A stretch of 64,000 nt of DNA, taken from Draconibacterium halophilum (GTDB taxonomy: Bacteria > Bacteroidota > Bacteroidia > Bacteroidales > Prolixibacteraceae). Positions 46,183-55,729 of the stretch are shown here, piece by piece; within the stretch, counting starts at the first letter, position 1, and every line of letters starts with the position of its first letter. The stretch lies in assembly GCF_010448835.1 (NCBI RefSeq), contig NZ_CP048409.1, forward strand, positions 434,001-498,000, given 5' to 3'. The translations under genes and the position numbers were made by a program. Under the pieces are notes generated by a model, which worked only from the letters and a program-made list of their open reading frames with translations, did not search any database and was not told where the DNA came from.

Positions 46183-47378
46183 ATGAGGATTACAATTGCA
46201 TTTTTACTTAAAAAATCAAAGAAGCGGGAAGACAGAACTTACCCCGTTTATGTCAGGTTTACGTTCAATGGAAAACGTGCTGAATTATCGACAAAGCTAT
46301 TTGTTGATCAGAATTCCTGGGATATATCAAAAGAAAGAATGACTGGCTCATCAAGTTTAGCGAAGACAACTAATAATCGTCTTGATAAAGTAGCTTCTAA
46401 TATTCTTGATATTTATAATCAGTTTGAAGCCGGGAACAAAAAGTTTGATGTAGTTGATATTAAAAACAAACTTTGCGGCATAGAAGAAGAGCATGGAATA
46501 GTTGAAATGTTTGGTGTTTATATGAACACGATTGAATCAAATATTGGCAAAGGATTTTCAGCTACAACGCTCAAACATTATAAAACCTCAAAAAACCGGC
46601 TTTTAAACTTTTTATCTGACGTCTATGGGAAGAAGGAGTGGAACCTTAGCAACATAGGTTATAAGTTTATTAATGATTTTGATGTATACCTAAAATCAAA
46701 ATACAACAACAGTGTAAATACTGCCTGGTGTTACCATAAGCACATGAAGAAAGTATTGAATATTGCAGTTGCCATGGATTATCTTTCAACGAATCCGTAT
46801 GTAAAGTTTCAAGTAAAAACAGAACAACCTAAACGCGAATTTTTAACTCAAAAGGAATTAAAAAGAATAAGGAAAAAGAAGATTGAGATTGAACGGCTTG
46901 CCATTGTGAGAGATATTTTTCTATTTGCCTGCTATACAGGATTATCTTATGCTGATATATCGAAGTTGGCAAAACAGCATATCAGAATAGGGAATGATGG
47001 AAAAAATGGATTATTATAGACCGAACAAAAAATGGATCAAGATGTAGAGTTCCATTGTTGGCTGTTGCTAAAAACATTTTAAAGCGCTATAAAAACTATC
47101 CAATAAATGATTCAAAAGGGCTATTGCTACCTGTAAACTCAAACCAAAAAATGAATGCTTATTTAAAGGAGATTGCTGATATATGCGGAATTAAAAAGAA
47201 TTTATCAATGCACGTAGCCAGGCATACATTTGCTACAACAATAACATTAACAAATGGCGTACCAATTGAAACGGTTTCTAAAATACTTGGGCATAGCTCA
47301 CTGAAAACAACACAGATTTATGCTCGGATTTTGGACTGTAAGATTTCAGAAGATATGCAGAAAGTAAAGATTGGTTAG
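46183..47378 (+). pseudogene. Tyrosine recombinase / integrase, split by a one-base frameshift
   Basis: Two frames together make one about 400-residue Bacteroidota-type integrase. The first (46183-47019) holds the arm/SAM-like N-terminal domains (KKSKKREDRTYPVYVRF) and box I (FACYTGLSYADIS). The second (in frame from 46998, open to 47378) continues KWIIIDRTKNGSRCRVPLL and carries HVARHTFAT and LGHSSLKTTQIYAR, with the catalytic Tyr. The break is at six A (47001-47006); seven would restore one frame. The sequence A_AAA_AAT is also a -1 slippery heptamer. It follows tRNA-Leu and may belong to an element integrated there. Confidence 0.85.
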
Positions 47379-47453
47379 GCATGGCGTATTTTTATTTGAA
47401 GCCAACTTATTTATCATAAAAAATTATTGTGATAGACATTAATTCAAGAATAA

Positions 47454-48605
47454 ATGTTAAAAGTTATTGGATATAATAATCTGTTTGTTAAGTTTATAGT
47501 CTCAACAAAAAACCTGTATACCGTGAATACGCACAAATTTCCTTCCATAAAACTTGTCATCTTGTTTTTTCACTTATTCGCTTTGTTTTCAGCATGCACA
47601 AACAAACCCAATGCTACTGCCGAGGTAAATAAAGAGGCTCTTCCTGAAGAAAAAAACAGAGTGGAGGTAGTTACACTCGAAAAAAACGATTTTCTAAAAG
47701 AGATTGTGAGCAATGGTAAATTATCTGCCTCGCAGCAAGCTGAACTTTATTTCAAAGTTTCCGGCTCGTTGGCTACCATTGATGTGAAGAACGGGAATAC
47801 CATAAATAAAAATGATGTTATTGCCAGTCTTGATAATGAGACATACCGTCTTAATATGAAGAAGGCCGACATTACCCTGGAGCAGGCCAATATTGACAAG
47901 TTGGATGCTTTGATTGGCATGGGGTACACCATTACCGACACGCTTTATGCAGCAGATCATGAAGCGATTGCCGATATCCGGTCGGGCTATAACCAGGCAC
48001 AGGTAACTTTTGAAGAAGCCCGGCTGCAATTGTCAAAAACAGAACTAAAAGCACCGTTTTCCGGGAAAATTTCGGGAATTAAACAAAAACCTTTCGAGCA
48101 AGCCAATGTTTCAGAACCATTTTGTACACTTATTAATGATCGTAGTTTTTACATTGATTTTCCATTGCTTGAAACCGAAATCTCAAAAGTAAAACTAGGG
48201 CAAGATGTAACTATTACTCCTATTTCCGGCGCCCAAAATACTACCGGTATAATTTGTGAAATTGATCCGAACATCGATGAAAACGGATTAATCTGGTTAA
48301 AGGCTGAGGTGCAAAATCCCGGTGAGTATATGCAGGGAATGAATGTAAAAGTAAGCATAAAACAAGCTATATCCGATCAATTGGTTGTACCTAAAGAGGC
48401 TGTGGTATTACGTCAGAACCGTGAAGTGCTTTTCCGCTACACCAATGGAATTGCTTACTGGACCTACATAAACGTACTTAACGAAAACGAAAATGAATAT
48501 GCAGTGATGGCTGCTGAAGGTGCAACGCTTTCAGCCGGCGATACGGTAATTGTTTCGAATAATCTAAACCTGGCGCACGAATCGGAAGTGGAAATTACTA
48601 ACTAA
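47454..48605 (+). CDS. RND efflux periplasmic adaptor (membrane fusion lipoprotein)
   Basis: 383 residues if read from 47454; a GTG at 47523 would give a cleaner lipoprotein signal (FHLFALFSACTNK). The lipoyl/barrel-sandwich halves (SGSLATIDVKNGNTINKNDVI and ELKAPFSGKISGI), a short helical hairpin between them and a beta-barrel domain are typical. It joins the inner-membrane RND pump to an outer-membrane channel, and it is 14 bases before the pump gene. No TolC-type gene is in the cluster. Confidence 0.88.
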   Translation: MLKVIGYNNLFVKFIVSTKNLYTVNTHKFPSIKLVILFFHLFALFSACTNKPNATAEVNKEALPEEKNRVEVVTLEKNDFLKEIVSNGKLSASQQAELYFKVSGSLATIDVKNGNTINKNDVIASLDNETYRLNMKKADITLEQANIDKLDALIGMGYTITDTLYAADHEAIADIRSGYNQAQVTFEEARLQLSKTELKAPFSGKISGIKQKPFEQANVSEPFCTLINDRSFYIDFPLLETEISKVKLGQDVTITPISGAQNTTGIICEIDPNIDENGLIWLKAEVQNPGEYMQGMNVKVSIKQAISDQLVVPKEAVVLRQNREVLFRYTNGIAYWTYINVLNENENEYAVMAAEGATLSAGDTVIVSNNLNLAHESEVEITN

Positions 48606-48619
48606 ACAAACCTCCGAAA

Positions 48620-51600
48620 ATGGTAAAATTCCTGATTCACCGACCAATAGCTGTAACAATGGCATTTCTGGCTTTCCTGCTTGTAGGAATTGCTACGACC
48701 GTACAAATTCCGGTGTCGTTAATGCCCGATATCGATATTCCTGTTATCTCCATACGGGTGCCATCGAATGAAATGCCGGCCCGCCAGCTGGAAAATTCGG
48801 TAGTGAAACAAATCCGCAGTGTACTAAAAGAAGTGAACCACATTGAGGAGATGAAAAGCGAAACACGTGATGGAACAGCCTGGATCGAACTGCGCTTTAA
48901 ACACGGAACTTCCATCGATCTAGCTTCCATTGAGGTGAACGAAAAAGTGGATAAGGCCATGAACTATCTTCCTCGCAATATGAGCCGCCCGGAAGTGATA
49001 AGAGCCAGCGCTTCGGATATACCCGTTTTTTACCTGATGGTGAATAAAAAGCAGGAACTAATAACCGGCAACAAAGAGGAATTTCTGCAACTAAGTAATT
49101 TCACCAGCCAGGTAATAAGAAAACGCCTGGAGCAGCTTCCTGAAGTTGCATTGGTCGACATGAGCGGTCTGCAATACCCCGAAATTAAAATCACACCACA
49201 CACCGCCTACCTGCAAAACGGTACTTTTACCATTTCGCAACTGGAGCAGGAACTAAATAACAACAATATTGATTTGGGAAACCTTTTAATACGCGATGGC
49301 CAATACCAATACAACATTCGCTTTAACACCCGGCTTCGTGATGTTTCAGAGATTGCCGAGATTCCGGTAAACCTGAACGGAAAAGTGGTGTCGCTATCGG
49401 AAATTGCCGATGTGAGTCTTCAGCCACAAAAACCACAGGGAAACATAAAGATCAACTCAGAAAGTGCAATTAGCCTGGCAGTGATTAAACAATCGGATGC
49501 AAAAATGGCAGACTTAAAGGACAAGCTTAATGAGTTGGTCAGCTATTTTAAAGAAGATTACCCCGAACTGGAATTTACGATCACCCGCGATCAATCCAAA
49601 CTATTGGAGTACTCGATCAATAACCTGGGGCAAAGTCTGCTAATCGGCGGAATGCTTGCGTTTCTGATACTATTTGTATTTCTGCGCGAACGAAAAGCTC
49701 CCTGGCTAATCGGTATCAGCATCCCGGTTTCGCTGTTGCTGTCCCTCTTTTTCTTTTACCTCTTTAAACTCTCCATCAACATTATTTCGCTTTCAGGATT
49801 GATACTTGGCGTTGGAATGATGATCGATAATTCGATTATTGTTATCGACAATATTACGCAATACCGCGACCGGCATTTTACCTTGTCACGGGCGTGCGAA
49901 GTGGGAACAAACGAAGTTATCCGGCCCTTAATCAGTTCGGTACTTACCACCTGCGCTGTTTTTATTCCTTTAATATTTATGAAAGGAATGGCCGGTGCCT
50001 TGTTTTTCGATCAGGCCATTGCAGTAACCACCGGCTTAAGTATTTCGTTGCTGGTTTCAATCACCCTCCTCCCTACCCTTTACAGGCTGTTTTATTCAAA
50101 AGCGAAACAGGAAAAACAAAAGCGCCGCAAAGATCCCGGTTATTATCGCTGGTACGAACGCGGATTAAAAGTTGTGCTCCGAAATCAGGGACTTACTCTT
50201 GTTTTTGTCCTCTTGCTATTAGCCGGTGCGGCGGTTTTAGGGCGAATGTTAACAACCTCGCGATTCCCGGAAGTAAGCCAGGATGAAATGGTTTTAAAAA
50301 TTGACTGGAATGAACCGCTTACGCTCGAAGAAAATAACAAACGGGTAAATGAATTAATGGCTTCTTTAACTACAAAACCACTTTATTTTATTGAAGAAGC
50401 AGGAAAACAACAATACCTGTTAAACAGCGGAGAAGATGCCGGAACAACAGAAAACAAGCTGATAATAAAAGCAGAATCACCGGCACATTTATCAAAAATG
50501 ATTAAAGAGTTTAGCACGTATTTTGCCGGGAATTTCCCCGCTGTCGATTTTAGTTTTGCGGAAGCCGACAACCTGTTTAACCTGGCCTTTGGCAAATCGG
50601 ATGCCCCGCTAATTGCACGTTTTTCGCACTTTAACCCGGGCAATAAAAATTACCTCGATGAGCTTTCGGCCTTGTTGGCCGATCTGGATAAAAACTACCC
50701 CAACAGTTTGCAATCGAAACTGATAACACGACAATTGATTTTGCTGGAAACCGATCCGGAGAAACTGATGTTTTACGAGGTTGACAATGACGAACTTTAC
50801 CGCGAAGTAAAAAGTGCTTTTAACGTGAATACGGTGTTTACCATCAACAACAACAATATGTTTGTTCCGGTGAGCATCGGCAACTCCTACCAATCGGTTT
50901 ATCAAATCATTCAAAATATACAGGTAAGAAATCAGAACAATGAGGAAATTCCTCTGTCGGGATTGGTAAAAGTAAATAGTGGTTCAGGCTTAAAATCCAT
51001 TGTTGCCGGTAAGGAAAACGAATATTTCCCGGTGGAATTTGAGATCAACCCGGGTGATTTTAAAACGGTTTCAGAAGATATTAAAACCATTGCGGCAAAT
51101 CACTCCTCTTTCGACCTTATGTTTGGGGGCTCCATACTTTCGAACCGAGCCATGCTTACAGAATTACTGATGATTATTGGAGTTAGTTTACTCCTGCTCT
51201 ATTTCATTCTGGCTGCACAGTTCGAATCGTTTGTTCTACCCGTAATTGTATTGCTTGAAGTTCCGATCGACCTGTTTGGCGCATTTCTGGCGCTAAAACT
51301 TTTTGGTGCCGGAATCAATATTATGTCGGCCATCGGAATTATTGTAATGGCCGGGATTATCATCAACGATTCCATCCTGAAAATCGATACCATGAACAAG
51401 TTACACGATTCAGGTTATTCCTTGATCCGTTCGGTTATGGAAGCCGGACACCGGCGTTTAAAACCAATTATAATGACCAGTTTAACCACTATTCTTGCAA
51501 TGCTTCCTTTCCTTTTTCAGAAAGGTATGGGCGCCGAATTGCAACAACCACTGGCACTGGCAATTATAGGAGGAATGCTGCTGGGCACACTGGTAAGTTT

Positions 51601-51646
51601 ATACTTTATTCCGATGATGTATTATTTGCTGAAGAAAGGGAAATAG
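48620..51646 (+). CDS. RND-family efflux permease (first of an original pair)
   Basis: 1008 residues of AcrB-fold. The N-terminal IHRPIAVTMAFLAFLLVGI and the DDxx-type TM4 proton-relay region (GLILGVGMMIDNSIIVIDNI), then the duplicated second half (AAQFESFVLPVIVLLEVP, IGGMLLGTLVSLYFIPMMYY) are all visible. It exports hydrophobic or peptide-like compounds from the periplasm with the adaptor. Downstream fragments of a second RND gene (55562, 58436, 62273) suggest the cluster once had two permeases. Confidence 0.92.
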   Translation: MVKFLIHRPIAVTMAFLAFLLVGIATTVQIPVSLMPDIDIPVISIRVPSNEMPARQLENSVVKQIRSVLKEVNHIEEMKSETRDGTAWIELRFKHGTSIDLASIEVNEKVDKAMNYLPRNMSRPEVIRASASDIPVFYLMVNKKQELITGNKEEFLQLSNFTSQVIRKRLEQLPEVALVDMSGLQYPEIKITPHTAYLQNGTFTISQLEQELNNNNIDLGNLLIRDGQYQYNIRFNTRLRDVSEIAEIPVNLNGKVVSLSEIADVSLQPQKPQGNIKINSESAISLAVIKQSDAKMADLKDKLNELVSYFKEDYPELEFTITRDQSKLLEYSINNLGQSLLIGGMLAFLILFVFLRERKAPWLIGISIPVSLLLSLFFFYLFKLSINIISLSGLILGVGMMIDNSIIVIDNITQYRDRHFTLSRACEVGTNEVIRPLISSVLTTCAVFIPLIFMKGMAGALFFDQAIAVTTGLSISLLVSITLLPTLYRLFYSKAKQEKQKRRKDPGYYRWYERGLKVVLRNQGLTLVFVLLLLAGAAVLGRMLTTSRFPEVSQDEMVLKIDWNEPLTLEENNKRVNELMASLTTKPLYFIEEAGKQQYLLNSGEDAGTTENKLIIKAESPAHLSKMIKEFSTYFAGNFPAVDFSFAEADNLFNLAFGKSDAPLIARFSHFNPGNKNYLDELSALLADLDKNYPNSLQSKLITRQLILLETDPEKLMFYEVDNDELYREVKSAFNVNTVFTINNNNMFVPVSIGNSYQSVYQIIQNIQVRNQNNEEIPLSGLVKVNSGSGLKSIVAGKENEYFPVEFEINPGDFKTVSEDIKTIAANHSSFDLMFGGSILSNRAMLTELLMIIGVSLLLLYFILAAQFESFVLPVIVLLEVPIDLFGAFLALKLFGAGINIMSAIGIIVMAGIIINDSILKIDTMNKLHDSGYSLIRSVMEAGHRRLKPIIMTSLTTILAMLPFLFQKGMGAELQQPLALAIIGGMLLGTLVSLYFIPMMYYLLKKGK

Positions 51647-51683
51647 TCATCTGAATAATGCTAGTCAACTGAACAAATTTATC

Positions 51684-52937
51684 ATGAAATTAAAACATAA
51701 TTCTTTTCAAATTTTTGGAATTTTATTCCTGGTTTCATTGCTTTCTTGCGCGTGTCAAGAGAAAAAAGGACAAAAGGTAAGTTTACAAGAAACCGCTTCT
51801 TTTTACACCATTCCCTTCGACCAGATTGTAAAGAACAAACGAGAAGTTAAATTATCGGAGTTTGCATCTGAAGCTAAAATTATCCAGTTTGAGAATATTC
51901 CTGAAGCAATGCTGGGAGACGTTGAGGACATTGAGCTAACAAAGGATTACATCTTTGTAAAATTCTGGGAACATCCTGTGTTGCAATTCTCGCACGATGG
52001 AAAATTTATCAGAGACATCGGAAAAAGAGGAAAAGGACCGGGTGAATATGGCACTTGTATGAAATTGTCGATAGATGAAAAAAATGAAAAAGTTTATATT
52101 CATACAGGAGAGCTTGACGTGAAGGTTTTTAATTTTAAGGGAGACTACCTGAAAACCTATAATTATGAAGCCCTTGAGAATTTCATGTGTTTCTGGATAT
52201 GGGGCCGCGATAGTTGTTTAATCAGTTATTTTGAACCGATGAGAGGAACAGAACCTTTTGTTTTTATTGAGCACAATGCAAAAGGAGATACGTTACAAAC
52301 TATTGCTAATCATATATTTTGGGATTCAAAAGGAGAATTCGGAAGTATAACTCCATTCTTTGGCGTACAGAATTTCTATTATTGTTTTAATGGTAAAACT
52401 CATTTAAAAGGTGCTTATAACGACACCGTCTATACGTATAATAACAGTAATAAGTTAGTTCCGAAATATTGTATAGACTTAGGTCGTTATAAGCTCCCGG
52501 ATGATTTAATTTACGAACGCAAACGAACCCGACCTGTTCCTGACAATTTAATTTGGACTGGCGTGCACGAAACCTCCGATAACATTTTTATTCCTTATGG
52601 CTACCATTACGATATTGAGAAACCGGAGTTGCGGAATGAAAAGCAAGGATTGGTTTTGTATAATAAAAATACAAAGGAAGGCCTGGCCATAAAAGAAACA
52701 AAACAAGGCGGACTTATTGATGACTTTACCGGAGGCCCCGATTTCAGACCAATAAGGATAAACGGAAATACCGCTATAATGTTGGTAACAGCCCTTGATA
52801 TGAAATTGTACCTCGAATCGGATGCCTTCAGAAACAAAGCGGTAAAATTCCCGGAGGAAAAGGAAAAACTAATTCAGTTGAATAAAACACTTAACGAAAA
52901 CGACAACCACTTTTTTGTATTGGCAAAACTCAACTAA
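51684..52937 (+). CDS. 6-bladed beta-propeller lipoprotein, copy 1
   Basis: 417 residues with a lipoprotein signal (VSLLSCACQEKKG) and the Bacteroidota 6-bladed beta-propeller fold (BF3164/TolB-like type). The hallmark is GKFIRDIGKRGKGPGEY near residue 110. It starts 37 bases after the RND permease, so it is probably part of that transcript. It is closely similar to copy 3 (54227), sharing blocks such as YTIPF, DTLQTIA and GGPDF. Biochemical role not established. Confidence 0.83.
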   Translation: MKLKHNSFQIFGILFLVSLLSCACQEKKGQKVSLQETASFYTIPFDQIVKNKREVKLSEFASEAKIIQFENIPEAMLGDVEDIELTKDYIFVKFWEHPVLQFSHDGKFIRDIGKRGKGPGEYGTCMKLSIDEKNEKVYIHTGELDVKVFNFKGDYLKTYNYEALENFMCFWIWGRDSCLISYFEPMRGTEPFVFIEHNAKGDTLQTIANHIFWDSKGEFGSITPFFGVQNFYYCFNGKTHLKGAYNDTVYTYNNSNKLVPKYCIDLGRYKLPDDLIYERKRTRPVPDNLIWTGVHETSDNIFIPYGYHYDIEKPELRNEKQGLVLYNKNTKEGLAIKETKQGGLIDDFTGGPDFRPIRINGNTAIMLVTALDMKLYLESDAFRNKAVKFPEEKEKLIQLNKTLNENDNHFFVLAKLN

Positions 52938-53069
52938 GCGGCTTTCCTTGTTTCATGGTAAGCAGGGCAACTACTCTCCTGTTTTTCAAGACAGTGAAAA
53001 ACCAACTAACTTTTTAGGTATAGTTTTTGCTGGTTAACAAAAAATCAAAAAACTAATAAAACTTTACCC

Positions 53070-54212
53070 ATGAAAAAACTAAATTTCACTCCCTTTCTAA
53101 TGGTACTTGTGATTGTACTTTTTACCCAGTGCCAACCCCGCGAAAAAGGTTCGCAGGCTAGGCTGATTACGGTAAACGGCAGCGAGGTAATTGATTGTAA
53201 CATCAGCGAAGTTACTGATACAATTGATTTACCTCTTAGTGAGATTATCACAGAATGCGAAGTAATCCCTCTCGAAACCAACGAAAAATCCTTATTCGAA
53301 AGTGTGTATCACATCGGAATTTCAAAAAATTACATTGCCATTCACAGCCGTGGGCAGTATCCTATAAAGTTATTTAACCGGGAAGGAAAGTTTATCCGTG
53401 ACATTGGTAAAATAGGGAGAGGCCCGGGCGAGTTTAATTCGCTTTACGGAATCCAGTTGGACGAAGCAGCCAGTAAGGTTTATTTAACGCCTTTCGCCAA
53501 TGCCAGAGAATTGATAGTTTACAGTTTGGACAATGAAAATCTGCCTCCAATTCCGTTGACGTACAAACAATCAAAATGCCAAACCTTTGTCGAAAATAAT
53601 ACGGTTACGGTTTTGTCGATGCCCTTTGAAGGCAGCGGTATTCCGGTAGCATATCAGCAGGATTTAGCCGGGAAAGTTATTCAGGAAGTACAACCTATGC
53701 CACATCAGATTTTACGTCCTGATTTTAGTAGTGAAGTTTCGTCAACAAGGAATGCCGGAGCTAACGATATTTTTATTTTGGCTTACGGATCAAAAACTCC
53801 GGATACCCTATATTATTATAACACCAAGACCAACAGGCTTGACCCGAAATTTGTGGCAACTTTTAGCGGCGAGAACCAGGGAACCTGGTTATACGACTGG
53901 AAAAGTTACTATCGGACATGGGTGTTCGGAAAATACAACGGGAAAAAAGTTCTGGTTGATAAAAAAACGCTGAAATCTGATTTTTTCCGGATAAAGAATG
54001 ATTTTTACGGAGGAATTGAGCTGTACAAGTTTTTTATGAGTAACAACGGCTGGTTTGTAGCTTCAATGCCGGCACATGAGCTTAAAACCAAATTTACCGA
54101 ATTGCTGGAAAACGGAGATCTGAAAACTACCGAAAAAGAGAAAATCAAAGGTATTACGGCTCAACTGGATGAAAACGACAATGAAGTTCTTTTTGTGGGA
54201 AAGATGAAATAA
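53070..54212 (+). CDS. 6-bladed beta-propeller lipoprotein, copy 2
   Basis: 380 residues, lipoprotein signal (VLFTQCQPREK), hallmark GKFIRDIGKIGRGPGEF near residue 108. It belongs to a different subgroup from its neighbours 51684 and 54227, which are near-relatives of each other, so the order is A-B-A'. The 132-base gap before it has no strong hairpin. The ligand is unknown. Confidence 0.82.
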   Translation: MKKLNFTPFLMVLVIVLFTQCQPREKGSQARLITVNGSEVIDCNISEVTDTIDLPLSEIITECEVIPLETNEKSLFESVYHIGISKNYIAIHSRGQYPIKLFNREGKFIRDIGKIGRGPGEFNSLYGIQLDEAASKVYLTPFANARELIVYSLDNENLPPIPLTYKQSKCQTFVENNTVTVLSMPFEGSGIPVAYQQDLAGKVIQEVQPMPHQILRPDFSSEVSSTRNAGANDIFILAYGSKTPDTLYYYNTKTNRLDPKFVATFSGENQGTWLYDWKSYYRTWVFGKYNGKKVLVDKKTLKSDFFRIKNDFYGGIELYKFFMSNNGWFVASMPAHELKTKFTELLENGDLKTTEKEKIKGITAQLDENDNEVLFVGKMK

Positions 54213-54226
54213 CCAATAGTAAACAC

Positions 54227-55501
54227 ATGAAAAACCAATACTCCCTTTATTATTCGAAACTTGTTGGCATTTGCGGTCTGCTTATCTTTTTCGCCTGCCA
54301 GTCAAAAGTTAAAACCGATCAAAACGAGGAAACTACCAACGAACAAGCGGTTGAAACCGATGCCTTTTACACCATTCCCTTTGCTGAGATCATAAAAAAC
54401 AAACGTGACATTAATTTGTCCGAATTTGCATCGGAAGTCGAAATTATTCAGTTTGAGAATACACCCAAAGCCCTACTTGGAAGAGTTCAGGATATTCAAC
54501 TTACCAACGATTATATTTTTGTTAAACACTCGGGAAACAAGCTCATCACACAATTTTCACGCGACGGGAAATATATCCGACACATTGGAACATTAGGACG
54601 AGGCCCGAAAGAATATGCCCTTTGCCGTTTATTTTCCATCGATGAAAAAAACCAACGTATTTATATTCATACCAACTGGACACGTAAAATTTTGGTTTAT
54701 AATTTTGATGGCGAATACATTAAAACCATAAAATACCCGGCTGTTGAGCGTTTGTATAATGTGTGGAGCAGAGATAGTTTGCTGGTCAGTTTTAGCGACC
54801 AGCATTCCGGTTCCGATCCTTTTGTTTTTATCGAACACAATGAAAATGGAGATACCTTGCAAACCATTGCCCAGCATCTGTTCTGGGATAGAGATGAAAC
54901 GAGTCATTCAATGGTTAGTTTTTGGGGACAAAACAGTTTTTACCGCTTGAATAACAAACTGCATATGAAAGCCTGGTACAACGATACCGTGTACACTTAT
55001 GATGCCACCAACAAGCTTGTACCCAAATATTTTATCGACTTAAAAAACCACAAAATACCCGAAGACCTGATTTACGAACGAAAGTCGACACGCCCCATGC
55101 CCGAAGATGCCTGTTGGGTTGGGATTCACGAAACTGAAAATTTCATTTTTATTCCATACGGATACCATTACAACATACAAACCCGCGAGGTTATGAAAGA
55201 GGAAGAAGGTTGTGTATTGTATGATAAAAAGGCCAAACAGGGAGTGGCGGTTAAAGAATCCAAATTGGGAGGTTTTATAAACGACATTAATGGTGGACCT
55301 GATTTTAAGCCAACTTACACAAACGACACGCTGGCTGTAATGACTGTTTCAGCGCTGGATATGAAACTCTTTCTTGATTCGGATGAGTTTAAAAACAGGG
55401 AGGTAAAATTCCCTGAACAGAAAAAAAAAATAAACCAAATTAATAGTACACTGAAAGAAGATGATAACTCATTTTTAGTGATGGCGATGCTGAAAGATTA
55501 A
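54227..55501 (+). CDS. 6-bladed beta-propeller lipoprotein, copy 3
   Basis: 424 residues, lipoprotein signal (IFFACQSKVK), hallmark YIRHIGTLGRGPKEY near residue 120. It is a close paralogue of 51684 (FYTIPFAEIIKNKRDINLS, NGDTLQTIAQHLFWD). It starts 14 bases after copy 2. A C-terminal fragment of an RND permease follows 60 bases later, so copies 1-3 seem to be inserted or kept between RND 1 and the remains of RND 2. Confidence 0.82.
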   Translation: MKNQYSLYYSKLVGICGLLIFFACQSKVKTDQNEETTNEQAVETDAFYTIPFAEIIKNKRDINLSEFASEVEIIQFENTPKALLGRVQDIQLTNDYIFVKHSGNKLITQFSRDGKYIRHIGTLGRGPKEYALCRLFSIDEKNQRIYIHTNWTRKILVYNFDGEYIKTIKYPAVERLYNVWSRDSLLVSFSDQHSGSDPFVFIEHNENGDTLQTIAQHLFWDRDETSHSMVSFWGQNSFYRLNNKLHMKAWYNDTVYTYDATNKLVPKYFIDLKNHKIPEDLIYERKSTRPMPEDACWVGIHETENFIFIPYGYHYNIQTREVMKEEEGCVLYDKKAKQGVAVKESKLGGFINDINGGPDFKPTYTNDTLAVMTVSALDMKLFLDSDEFKNREVKFPEQKKKINQINSTLKEDDNSFLVMAMLKD

Positions 55502-55561
55502 ACATTGGCTTGTTTAAAGTGGTAAGGAGCGGTAAAAGATTGGGGTTGCTAATGAAAACAG

Positions 55562-55729
55562 AAAGAAGTTGGTTTTGGCAATCCAGAATATCGTCAACCA
55601 ATTGCATTTTCAATTCTTGGTAAAATGGTTCTGAGCAAACTAGTTAGTTCGTACTTTATTCCGTTGATGTATTATGCTTTAAAACGCAATCCTATTAGTC
55701 CTAAACAATATTATGTAGAATGGTTTTAA
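55562..55729 (+). pseudogene. C-terminal remnant of a second RND permease
   Basis: No start is present. In the frame ending TAA at 55727-55729 the DNA reads GNPEYRQPIAFSILGKM, then VLSKLVSSYFIPLMYYALK, then NPISPKQYYVEWF. The SxYFIPLMYY end matches that of the intact RND at 51646 (LVSLYFIPMMYY) but has a different tail, so it is the 3' end of another RND gene whose body is gone. The leader repeat begins within its last codons. Confidence 0.78.

Noticed and set aside
47454..47522. Start choice for the RND adaptor
   Set aside because: I kept 47454, though GTG 47523 gives a better lipoprotein signal; the sequence does not decide it.
5874..48875. Other CACGTG hexamers (5874, 38936, 48867, 58433) as parS
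   Set aside because: They lack the GAAC/GTTC flanks required for a parS match.
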